64,000 nucleotides of DNA, taken from contig NC_061151.1 of assembly GCF_905220365.1 (NCBI RefSeq), forward strand, positions 2,040,197 to 2,104,196, given 5' to 3'. Below are positions 1 through 11,400 of the stretch, in pieces; position 1 is the stretch's first letter, and every line of letters begins with the position of its first letter. The stretch comes from Vanessa cardui (lineage: Eukaryota; Arthropoda; Insecta; Lepidoptera; Nymphalidae). The notes beneath the pieces were generated by a model. It was not told the origin of the DNA, ran no database searches, and saw only the letters and a program-made list of their open reading frames with translations. The translations under genes and the position numbers were made by a program.

Positions 1-460
1 TACAAAGTATAGTATCATGATATAGAACAAAATATTTTTCAGAATATAGACTGTCTCCTTGTTTTAATGACTAGACATAAGATACAGCGTGAGACCTCGG
101 GTTCGAAACCCAGAATGAGTTGTTTTAAACTTGTTGAAAAATTCTCAGTAATACCCCTGAGTCTAAAAGTTGATAGTGTGTACAGACCTGTACCTCAGAA
201 AGCAAGTCCTGTGCTTTATCTGAACTTTAAAAAAAAATTGTTTTTAATGTTTGAGAAGGTACAATCCCGCTTGGTTCCAATTTCAACTTGATAGGATTTT
301 TGAGGTTACGAAATACGAGATAACTTTTTAATTTAATGCTATTATAGTATTATTCATAATTGCTATACAACTTGCCAATATTGTATAACATTGTCAAACT
401 AATATATTTTCTATTTAAACACGCTTTTACGAGTTATTTACGTCAGTTTGTTTGAATCTT

Positions 461-810
461 ACAACTTATAGCACGACACAACTTAGAAATAGCATCGGCA
501 TTCAATAAAACCGATTATTACCGATTTATGCAACCAATAGAAAAAGCTCCAATCGCGCCAATCGACGCTATTCGTCGCTATAGATTCTCGCGTCAGTTCA
601 ACCCGAGACAGCAAGTGCATGTAAATCGACGTGTCAAATTGACGAATATATTAGGTCATACGATATTACAAGTTATTACGTTTGTGTAAGATCACATTCA
701 CATGAGAAATAAATATTAATAATTTGGGATAGAGTACTTAATTCGGATGAGATCGGTTTTACGAATTTTGCCGATTCTACATCTAAGTTGTGTCGTACTA
801 TACTTGTAAA
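461..810. mobile_element. MITE family E (AGCATCGGCA inverted-repeat element), complete copy
   Basis: The ends are long inverted repeats: gcacgacacaacttag followed by agcatcggca at the left, and tctaagttgtgtcgtac read at the right. The interior contains a second CGACGCGTCAAATTGACG-like palindrome. Length about 350 bp, no coding. Further copies occur near 8500, 12880, 22080, 35860 and 55410. Confidence 0.75.
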
Positions 811-1481
811 CCGTTCCAAGAAATTTGCGAAGGAAATTGCCCTTGGCCCTCATTGGTTAAGAAGCATGACCTTCATGAGCCAAATCATTTCTTAGGATTG
901 TCTTACATGCCGGATTCGTCACGCTAATCGCTTGCCTCACGATAAGTGTTATGCAATTATATAGACGCCTCAAAAGGCTGTCTACGAAATACCGTTAACA
1001 ATTATAAATTCTGTTTTAGTTATTATAAAAAAAAAAATACCAAAAATATATATATGATCAGTCTTTTTACCCCCATTTCTCATCTGTCTAGGTGTGTTGT
1101 AGGTTTCCAAAATGGGACTTAATTCGAGTTGCCGTAATAACTGACCATCTAATTTTTTCAGATTTTAAAACTGTATTCCAATATATGGTTCTCGTATATG
1201 TTAGTAGAATGATCCACCAGTAACAGTAACAGCCTGTAAATTTCCCACTGCTGGGCTAAGGCCTAAGGAGAGTGTACGGAACGTATTCCACAACTGAGAT
1301 TCTTGCTGGTTCTAATTGGTAGAATCGGCTGGCGGTAGCTTAACATTTGATTTTATACACGACGATTCATAAGTGATTCTATCAGCATACTTGAATAAAT
1401 ATGTTTTTGAGTTTGCTTCAAGGTCTGGAATCAATTCTGGATGTAGTATCAGTTCTTGGTTACCTTAAAAATGTAAAGTAA

Positions 1482-1785
1482 AGTAACAGCCTGTAAATTT
1501 CCCACTGCTGGGATAAGGCCTCATCTTCCATTAAGGAGAGGGTTAGGAACATATTCCACCACGCTGTTAAAATGCGGGTTGGTCGAATAGACATCTGGCA
1601 GAATTCCTATGAAATTAGACACATGCAGGTTTCCTGACGATGTTTTCCTTCACTGCCGAGCACGAGATGAATTATAAACACAAATTAAGCACATATATAT
1701 GTATAGTGGTGCTTGCTTGGTTTTGAACCCGAAATCATCGGTTAAGATGCACGCGTTCTAGCCACTGTGCTGAATGACCCAGCTT
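1482..1785 (-). repeat. SINE-A (tRNA-derived, Metulj-like)
   Basis: Minus-strand copy running from the tail (acagcctgtaaatttcccac) to the tRNA-like head (gcacgcgttctagccactg). Family plan on its own strand: head with gcccagtggttagaacgcg and ggttcaaaccc (B-box-like), body, tail ending ttacaggctgttgttgttg. A 75-bp tail fragment lies at 1222-1294. Confidence 0.8.
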
Positions 1786-1828
1786 AGATGAATACACATA
1801 TTACGATAAGGCAACACAATTGAAAACA

Positions 1829-1985
1829 AAAAATCGAAATATACTTTATTCAATTGGGGTTTTACAAGAACTTTTGAATCGTCACTTAACAATTAAGTGA
1901 AGCTGCTACCGGTTCGGAAAGTAGATTTTTCCTAGAAGAACCGGCAAGAAACTCAGTACTTACTCTTTTTCAATATTTAAAAAAT
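1829..1985 (-). repeat. Repeat D copy
   Basis: Interspersed repeat with core gaaccggcaagaaactcag and cggttcggaaagtagatt; in its own orientation it ends ttcacttaattgtcaaatga then cctacttgaataaagt and GATTTT repeats. Confidence 0.72.
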
Positions 1986-2137
1986 ACAATCATATTAGTT
2001 GAACAGTTACATAATATGTTAGTAATTGTTTACACGTTAATATATTTCAACAGACATTCTCTCTAAACATTGTAATATAATATCCATTTGGTATCGATTT
2101 GCTTAAATGACACATTAATAAAATAATATTAAACACT

Positions 2138-2735
2138 AGCAACCCGCCCTGGCTTCGCACGGGCAATACTGATACTAAATATTCTACAGAATTTGTTTAT
2201 TTAGGACATCACATTAGAAACTTCTAAAATTATCAGTGTTTCTTTACTATTTTGTCCATCTATATACAGACTAGGTGGTATGGCTTTGTGCAAGCCCGTC
2301 TGGATAGGTACCAGCCACTCATCAGTTATTCTACCGCCAAATAATAGTGCTCAGTATTGTTGTGTTCCTGTTTGAAGGGTCAGTGAGTCAGTGTAACTGC
2401 AGGCACAAGAGACATAACATCTTAGTTCCCAAGGTTGGTGGCACATTGACGATGTAAGGAATAGTTAATATTTCTAACAGCGTCATTTTCTATGGGTGAT
2501 GGTGACGACTTACAATCAGGTGGCCCCTATGCTCGTCCGCCAACCTATACCATAAAAAAAAAGAAATATTCTACAGAATTTGTTTATTTACGACAACACA
2601 TTAGAAAATTCTAAAATGATCAGTGTGTCTCTACAATATTGTCCATGTATTATACACAAAAACCTTCCTCTCGAATCACTCTATCTATAAAAAAAACCGC
2701 ATCAAAATCCGTTGCGTAATTTTAAAGAACTGAAC
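2138..2735 (+). repeat. Repeat G (CCCGCC...GCTTCGC), split by repeat C
   Basis: ctagcaacccgccctggctt to ttgtccatctatatacagac, then repeat C, then aatattctacagaatttgtt (also present before the insert) to ccgttgcgtaattttaaaga. Other copies: 18598-18815, 34296-34425, 45973-46240, 61845-62070. Confidence 0.6.
2272..2558 (+). repeat. Repeat C copy
   Basis: Common interspersed repeat of about 285 bp: begins with ggtatggctttgtgcaagcc, includes agtgagtcagtgtaactgc and ggtggcacattgacgatgta, ends gctcgtccgccaacctatac and an A run. It splits a copy of repeat G. Confidence 0.75.
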
Positions 2736-2739
2736 ATAC

Positions 2740-2822
2740 AGTCGAGATGGCCCAGTGGTTAGAACGCGTGCAGAGAGAGGAGGCCCAGCAGTGGGAATTT
2801 ACAGGCTGTTGTTGTTGTTGTT
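2740..2822 (+). repeat. SINE-A, internally deleted
   Basis: The head cgagatggcccagtggttag jumps to the tail ggcccagcagtgggaattta and (GTT)n, losing about 200 bp. Confidence 0.75.
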
Positions 2823-3209
2823 GAACATAGATAGGGACAGACAGCAGTAAGCTACTTTGTTTACGATTATGTGTGATTCATATAACGCTGATTAGTATGT
2901 TTATTGTTGAGTTTATACTATGTATTGTATATGATAGTCATGTTACATATGTCTGTTCGTAACTACATACTATGAAGTACGTTTGTATGTGAATCGGACT
3001 TTGTTGCTTCTGTTATTTGGTGATAGAGCAAGTACAAGATTATATCTATATTATAATGTTATAAATGTGAAAGTAACTCTGTCTGTCTGCTGTGCTTTCA
3101 CGTCTAAACTGCTGAACCCAATTTGATGAAATTTGTTATGAAGCAAACTTGAACTCTAAGAAAGGATATAGGCGACATTTTTGCATTACACATGACAACC
3201 AACCAAACA

Positions 3210-3812
3210 AGCCGAGATGGCCCAGTGGTTAGAACGCGTGCATCTTAACCGATGATTGCGGTTTCAAACACAAGCAAGCGCCGCTGATTCATGTGCTTAA
3301 TTTGTGTTTATAATTCATCTCGTGCTCAGTGGTGAAGGAAAACATCGTGAGGAAACCTGCACGTGACAAATTTCATAGAAATTCTGCCACATTTGCAGGG
3401 CCGGATTTAGGGGAGGGCAACCGGGGCAACTGCCCTGGGGCCTCCACATGAGAGGGGGCCACAGTTTTCAGCAAGTTAACAAATACTGAGATATAGTCAA
3501 ATTATAATAATGTTACTATTTCATATTTTAAAAGTTACCGATACAAATACGAAAAAATTCATAGCTTACTGAATGAAATAAAAAAAAAAAACTAATTAAT
3601 TCATAATAATATAATTATTAGGGTCTTCACGCTTCTGTTTGTCTAAGGCCCTCACTGCTTTGTGGCCCCCGGGCCTCCACACCTTTAAATCCGACTCTGC
3701 ACATTTGTATTCCACTAACCCGCATTGTAACAGCGTGGTGGAATATGTTCCAAACCATCTCCTCGAAGGGAGAGGAGGCCTTTAGCCCAGCTGTGGGAAT
3801 TTACAGGCTCCT
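3210..3812 (+). repeat. SINE-A split by a hAT-like element
   Basis: Head at 3210, body to 3395, hAT-like insert 3396-3699, then body and tail to about 3812. The SINE itself interrupts a Helitron-like copy. Confidence 0.8.
3396..3699. mobile_element. hAT-like non-autonomous element, nested in a SINE
   Basis: Terminal inverted repeats: cagggccggattta at the left, and the right end, read inverted, cagagtcggattta. A perfect 8-bp target duplication cacatttg lies at 3388-3395 and 3700-3707. Length 304 bp, no coding. It interrupts the SINE at 3210-3812, and the SINE sequence resumes directly after the duplication. Confidence 0.88.
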
Positions 3813-3984
3813 AAAACGAGAGCGAAGCCTCGGGCGACTACTAGTAGATGATAAGCGTGGAGCTTATAATTGTTGACTTCCCGGCAGAATATATTACATA
3901 CAATATACATATATAATTGTATTCAACTAACATGACTTTGTATTTTTAAATGTTGAGAAAGAGTAACTACTACCTACTTTTACG

Positions 3985-4203
3985 ACCTCCGTGGTCGAGT
4001 AGTGGGTACACCGCTTTTCGTGGTATTCCACTCCGAGGTCCCGGGTTCGATTCCCGGCCGATTCCATGTAGAAAAAGTTCATTAGTTTTCTATATTGTCT
4101 GGGGTTTGGGTGTTTGTACCATCGTTACTTCTGATTTTCCACAACACAAGTGCTTTAGCTACTTACATTGGATCAGACTAATGTATGTTATGTTGTCCAA
4201 TAT
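3985..4203 (+). repeat. SINE-B (tRNA-derived)
   Basis: The head has a tRNA-like A box (tggtcgagtagtgg) and a perfect B box ggttcgattcc, then a body ending in cattggatcagactaatgta. No acceptor stem pairs, so it is not a tRNA gene. Confidence 0.75.
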
Positions 4204-5084
4204 TTATTTATTATTTACTGGGTTTCATGCCGGTACTATTCTGGTATGTGTACCGTGGAACATATACATTGAGCAAAAAAGGGCTATTTTAATATTACAA
4301 ACAGACGCTCCAATTTTATTATATGTATAGATAAAGAAACAAGAACATAGTGTATTGTTAGACTAAATTCAAACATACAACAGCTACTTACACAGAGAGC
4401 CACTGACGTCATGATATTTTCATATTATTTTCATACGACGATACATCATATAATACTCTTTAATATATGGTGCATAAAATAAACGAAAAATTAATAATTA
4501 AAAAAAATTCGCACAAAATAATTCAAAGGTAAAATTTAATACATAGTAAAACACCATTTACGAAATTAATGCCATAATCTGTAAATACGGCTATCACTGT
4601 AGCGCGCTGGATATTCCCGCTCACTCGCTCCCCGCACCGTGTTTTGGTGCGGGTTCAAACCTAGAAAAGCACCACAGTGGATCGGATGATGGAACGCAGT
4701 AAAACCAGCATTCCAATGAAAATCATCCATTCCAAAATATGCAAATAGACTTTTAAAAGCAATTTTGAATCGTCATTTAGCAACTATATTAAGTGGAGCT
4801 ACCCTTTGCTGCCGACGGTACTTTATGTTAATAATTTGTGAATGAATAGTTCGGAACGGCATCGTCAAAATTGAACAGGTCAAAATAGGTCAAACGTGCC
4901 GTCCTAAGTTACTGACCCTCTTGTATTTATACAAGGAAATCTTTGATAATAGTGTTGTGAATTAATTAAAGGATAAATGTTATTAAGTGTATTTGATTGC
5001 TTTTTTTTTATGTTTTAGAAAGCCATACGTAATTAGGTATATAATTTAAAGCGTTGATGTCTTAGGCACGTTGTATAATAATAA

Positions 5085-5357
5085 TAACAGCCTGTAAATT
5101 TCCCACTGCTGGGCTAAGGCTTTTTTTTATTTGAGGAGAAGGTTTTGGCACATATTTCTACCACACTGTTCCAATGCGGGTTGGTGGATTTACAAGTGGC
5201 AGAATTTCGTTGAAATTAGACACACGCAGGTTTCCCTCATTGCCGAGCTCGAAATGAATTATAAACACAAATTAAATGAATATTCAGTGGTGCTTGTCTG
5301 GTTTGAACCCGCATTCATCAATTAAGATGCACGCGTTCTAACCACTGGGCATCTCGG
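5085..5357 (-). repeat. SINE-A just upstream of SLC37 exon 5402-5571
   Basis: Tail (acagcctgtaaatttcccac) to head (cacgcgttctaaccactggg). Its head end lies about 45 bp from the exon acceptor. Confidence 0.8.
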
Positions 5358-5401
5358 TTTCGCACACAAAACAATTAGGTAAATAATTTGTCTCTTTTCA
5401 G

Positions 5402-8400
5402 GTATCAAGCAAGCGTCCTTATTCTGACATACTTCACATACATGACTTACCATTTGACGAGGAAACCGATATCCGTAGTGAAGAGTGTCCTCCATCAAAA
5501 CTGCAGTGCGTTGACACCACCGCCTGATGTCAGACCTGGTGACGATCAGTGGTGTAACTGGCCTCCGTTTAGTAAGTATTAAATGTATATATTTGTATGA
5601 AGATGGACTGACTAGCAAATGGTTTAGGAATAGTTTGAAGCAGCATCACCTTTATGGCGTAATTGGGTGCACTCGGCGTCCAAGGAGAGACACCACCCCC
5701 CCACTTTCCATCACGTGGGGGAAGAGCAGAAAAAGAAAACTCATTGGCATATCACGATCGTGTTCTAAATCGTGTTTGGACTTTGTAATATAATACATTT
5801 GGAGTCGATTGTTAAATGGGTCACCTAAAAATTCGTGGAAAAATCCGATATAATTATCTTACACGAGTTTCTATAATTAATATGTTATTCTCGAGAGTTG
5901 TTTTGAAATTATATGTTTTTGAAAATAGTTAGCTGTTAATAGGCTATTTGACTGGTCTTTAAAATCCATTTAATATTATTTGGTAAAGGTTAAGGAACCC
6001 ACTAAAAGTCGACTTTTTTATTTCTTGTATATATTTGCCGATAAATATCATATTAAAAACACCACATTTAAATAGCTCTCGAAAACGCTACTTGGACAAT
6101 ATGGCGCTGCAATGGAGTCGCTGACGTTACTTGCCTGTATTTTAATCTGTGGTACATATAGTAGGCAAGCAAAGTTAACAAGCAAGTGACTTCATCATAA
6201 GCCCGGCCAATCAGGAGCGTTTTGTGTCACGTGAGAAACGTTTAAAAATCGCGTTTTTATTTATGGATTTTGGAATAAATTACGTATTAATTTCAATTTT
6301 CGTTAATAAATAGACATTTTTAAGCTCATAATATACACTGATTACAATTATATACATTTTATTTTTGGCATTGTCAAAGAACCTATTATGATAAAATCTG
6401 GTTAGGAAATTACCACACATATTCTAGCTTCGGTTTGAAGGGCGAGTAAGATGATGCATCTCTGTTATCTAGGAAACATGTAATATTTCTTACAGTGTTA
6501 ATGTTAATGGGTGCTGGTGACCACTTAGCAGGTGGTAGGTTTGCCTACCTATTACATAAAAAAACTGAATGATAAAGCTAATATTAGTGTTGTTTCAGAC
6601 ACAAATGACGCCAACACACTGCTCGGTACCCTTGACTCCGCCTTCCTGTTCTCATACGCTGGCGCCATGTTTGTTTCCGGTGAGTTTACCTTTAGATATA
6701 TAAATATGGGCTGGGCTGATGTTGAGGATAATGAAAGTCACTAACTGGTTCACGATTTATTAACGAGACGTTACAATTATACGGACTGTGACGCACTTGA
6801 TAGACACTCTCTCTTACATATGCAATGCTTCGACTTTTATACATGATACATGCTAAACAATATGAGATACACAGATGTGAAATATTTTAGTCATAGAATA
6901 TGTAACTTTACTAACTATTTACTTTAATACCTATGTGCATATACAGCACATATATCTTGATATATATTTTTTACGGCATTTTTTGTGGACAATGTATATA
7001 TTACAGAGAATATTTGGTGGTCGGATTTTATTAAATTCTGAGAATCTACCACACACTTAAGATATATTCTACCACCAAACAGCAATACAATAAAAACTTG
7101 TTTTTATAAAAATAATATAATAGTTCAGTAGTTCAGTCAGGTTTTTTGGTTATGTAAATCCAATAACAGGAGACCTGGGTCTATTACTAATGACAGATCT
7201 TTGTGGGATATAACCTTAATGTCCAAAAATAATAATAATTAAAAGTCAAAAGAATATCCTTCAAGAAGTTTATATATAGTTGTATATATAATACCAAACA
7301 TTATACTTAAAAGATTAAAAATGTTGTATATGCCCATCCTTGGGTTTCGTACCAAATACCATTAGACATAGTTACTTTTATATAGTACAAGATATATCAT
7401 GAACACATAATTTCTAATGCTTGGTAACTTCCAGGCATGATATATAACATACATAATATATAATTGTATTCTTAAATGTTGAAAAAGAAATACTAAGTTT
7501 CTTGTCGGATCTCCAAGACAGAATCTCGACTATGAACTAGTGGTAGTTGAGAGTTGAGATGGCCCAGTGGTTAGAACGCGTGCATCTTAACCGATGATTA
7601 CGGGTTCAAACCCAGGCAATCACCGCTGATTCATGTGCTTAATTTGTCTTTATAATTCATCTCGTGCTTAGCGGTGAAGGAAAACATCGTGAGGAAACCT
7701 GCGTGTGACAAATTTCATAGAAGTTGAATTCCACCAACCCGCATTGGAACAGCGTGGTGGAATATGTTCCAAACCTTCTCCTCAAAGGGAGAGGAGGCCT
7801 TTGGCCCAGCAGTGGGAAATTACAGGGTGTTGTTGTTTGTTGTTGTTGGTAGCTTCACATAATATTAAGTTAAATGACAATTCAATAGTGCTCGTAAAAG
7901 CCTACTTGAATAAAGTACAGTTTCGATTGGTCAGACTTTATTACCTTTTGTTGATGACAATATTGTACCATGACGATTTTGTTTTATGAGAATCCAAGAA
8001 TATTTTGTTTTTGATTGTATTATATGGTGATTTTGTTTGTCCTCTAGGTATGATCGCGGAAAGAGTTGATCTCAGGTATTTCCTCTCGTTCGGGATGCTG
8101 GTGTCTGCTATCTTCTGCTATCTCTTCGGCTTGGGTCGAACTCTAGACGTTCACGACATATCGTTCTATTTAATAGTGCAGGTGAGATCTTTTTAGAGGT
8201 TCTTGGTGTGAGTTTGAGTATAGTAACAAAAAGAAAAAAATGTTGAAAAAGAGTAACTATTGAGTTTCTGGCTGATTCTTCTCGGTAGAATCTACTTTCC
8301 GAACCGTCGGTAGCTTCACTTAATTTAAAATGATTCAAAAGTGTTTGTAAAAGCCTACCTGCCTAAGCCTGTGAATAAAGTTCATTTTGATTTATATATC

Positions 8401-11400
8401 AGACATCACATACATTACTCTGATCCCGATCTAACTAGCTTAAGCACTTCTGTTCGGTTATGTGATATAAGTTAAGATATAAGTTGTGTGCGTACTTTAA
8501 CAGTATAGTACGACACAATCAAGATGTAGCATCGGCAAAATTCGTAAAACCGATCGCATCCGAATTGAGCACGCCATCCCAAATTATCAATATTTATGTG
8601 TATATGATCTTTACATAAACGCACAAACTTGTAATATTATATGACCTAATATATTCGTCAATTTGACGCGTCGATTTACATGCACTTGCTTTCTTGCCAT
8701 GCCACTGAAGAAATAAAATTCGATCATATTACGCTTATTATAAGCCCCGTACCGATATTATGATAGTTTCGTACGAGGTCTTAAGCACCCCGTACTGATA
8801 ACTGTAAAAACGTCACAGCTAACGTATTAAGAGATGTTGATTCTTTTGATAGCTTGACAATATCAGCGGAAAGATATGTATTTTCAATGTTAATATTAAA
8901 CCTTTTACTCCCCAGGCCGGTGCGGGTATCGCTCAAACGACAGGATGGCCGGGAACAGTGGCGATCGTTGGCAAATGGTTTGGCAATGCAAAAAAGGGAC
9001 TCATTTTTGGACTGTGGAATTCTCATACTTCCCTTGGAAATATTTTGGGTATTTATTGGAATTCATTTGTTTTTTTTATTGACAAAACTATCAAGTCTTA
9101 CTCATCATATATTGTATCTTATCTTATTCACATCGTGGTAGGGCTTTGTGCAAATCCGTCTGGGTAGTTACCACCAACTCATCAGTTATTCTACCGCCAA
9201 ACAACAGTGCTCAGTATTATTGTGTTCCGGTTTGTAGGGTAAGTGAGCCAGTGTAACTACAGGCACAAGGGACAGCATCTTAGTTCCCAAGGTTGGTGGC
9301 GCATTGACGATGTAAGGAATGGTTAATATTTCTAACAGTTTCATTGTCTATGGGTAATGGTGACCACTTACCATCAGGTGGCCCATATGCTTTAGTGTCC
9401 CTTATGCCCGTAACTACAGGCATAAGGGACGCTATCTTAGTTACCTAAAGTTGATGGCGCGCTTGCTATGTATGGGAAGGAATTAATATGTCTTAAACTA
9501 TCAATGGTTTTAGACAATCTGGAAAACTATGTGAAATAAAAAATAATTCAGATTTTAAATGGACATGGTTGTTTTTATTATTACATTTATTTGAAACGAG
9601 ATATTTGCCATAATTTTTAATTTTATTTTTGAGGAGCTCGATATTTCGACATTATCTGCGAATGTCTTGTTCACGAGTCTCCACCGAATAAAAATAAAAA
9701 ACTATTTCTTATTTGTGTTTATAATTCATCTCGTGCTCGGCGGTGAAGGCAAACATCGTGAGGAAACCTGCATGTGTCTAATTTTATAGAAATTTTCCGA
9801 CATGTGTATTCCAGCAACCCACATTGGAACAGCGTGTTGGAATATGTTCCAAACCTTTTCCTTATAGGGTCTTAGCCCAGCTGTGGGAAATTTACAGGCT
9901 ATTGTTGTTGTAGTTTGACAAATACTGAGTCACTTTTTTTTTTTAATTTCAGGTACAGTAATGGCGGCGGAATTCGTGGAAAGCGATTGGTCACTATCGT
10001 TCGTGTATCCGGCGCTAGTGATGGGCGCCGTCGCGTTTCTAGTGTTCCTATTTCTAGTGCCAGAACCTAAGAACGTCGGCCTTTCGACGGATAGACAGTC
10101 TGTGAGTTTGTTTTCACTTCTACCATTAATGTATACGAGGAATTGTTTGGGACTTAATAATGAACCTTGTGGAACTCCTTAAGGTTATATATTTTTTGAT
10201 ATTAAATATTTTTCTATGTGTATGTTTGTGTCTTGCTTTCAACGATCAGATGAGCCATTTGATGGTAAGTGGTCACCATTTTCCCAAAGTTATTGATGCT
10301 GTAAGAAATTCAACCATTCCTTTCATTATCAATGCGCTTCTAAATTTGCAACTAGAGATGTAACATCTTACATCCCCAGTGCTTACATTTTCACCCATTA
10401 GACCACAAGGATATCAAGTATCTTGTTTGGCGAGAATATTACAAATAATTAAATATGAGACAACATCACATACATTACTCTGATACCAATGTAAGTACCT
10501 AAAGCACTTGTGCAATGGAAAATCAGAAGTAACGACGGTACAAACACCCACACCCAAGACAACATAGAAAAATAATGTGAATCTACATCGACTCGGCCGG
10601 GAATCGAACCCGGGACACATGAAAACCCGTGTACACACCACGGAGGTCGTCAATATATATATCTAATGTTTTTTTTATATACTTTTTATTCTGTATATAA
10701 TAGTGTCGTGTCCTAATAAACATTTCTTTCTTTCTTTCCAATTTAACAAAGTGGGTGGTACCCAAAAGGGCATGAACAAAGCCCGAAGTAAGTTTTAATG
10801 TCGATATTTCTAATTTTTCAGCCAAACCGACCCTCACACAGATCAGACGATGAAGAAGAAGCCTCCCAAGTTATAGTTGGAGATCAGGTATGCAAACGAT
10901 AATTATGTAACTGTATTTTAAATTTTGGGAAAGTAACTTGCCGGTTATTCCAGAATCTACATTCAGTACCGGTGGTAGTTTCACTTAATATAGTTAAATG
11001 AAGATTCAGACAAGTGAAAGCATACTTGATTAGAATTAGCGCGCACTGGTAACTTTTGTCACGGTGACTGTTTCGTCACTCTTGTCGAGTCCATGAATAT
11101 GTATGGAGGTGAGCGCACGTTACGACGTGACATTTGTGTCTGCATCTGTACATATTCACGGACTTGACAAGAGTGACGAAACAGTCACCGTGACAAAAGT
11201 TACCAGTGCGCGCTAGTTCTAATCAAGTATATTTTGATTGTTTTTTATGGTTTTAAGTTTAGTCTTAATACATAATTAGTAGGCATGTGATATCGGTTGT
11301 GTGACGGATTTCAGCTATTGTTCTGTCTCTGTTTAACTTGACACTGTACGATATGCGAGAAAGAGATGAAACGAATGTGTTGCAATCGGTTTAACGTTCG

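Larger units (their letters stand above)
3045..3843 (+). mobile_element. Helitron-like end, interrupted by SINE-A
   Basis: ataaatgtgaaagtaactct to acatgacaaccaaccaaaca (3045-3209), then SINE-A, then cctaaaacgagagcgaagcc with tcgggcgactactag (to 3843). The short GC-rich hairpin followed by CTAG resembles a Helitron 3' terminus. Similar ends lie at 30565-30770, 35340-35712, 36716-36828 and, inverted, 56226-56430. Confidence 0.55.

Noticed and set aside
3985..4070. Possible tRNA gene
   Set aside because: A and B boxes are present but the acceptor and anticodon stems do not pair; it is a SINE-B head, as are similar places near 10600 and 12310.
3950..4330. Open frame of 126 aa on plus
   Set aside because: It reads through a SINE-B copy (tRNA-like B box ggttcgattcc within it), with no domain; a chance frame in a repeat.
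1..5400. Search for the missing SLC37 first coding exon
   Set aside because: No ATG-led stretch with a plausible N-terminus and a phase-2 GT donor was convincing among the repeats; the exon may lie outside the window.
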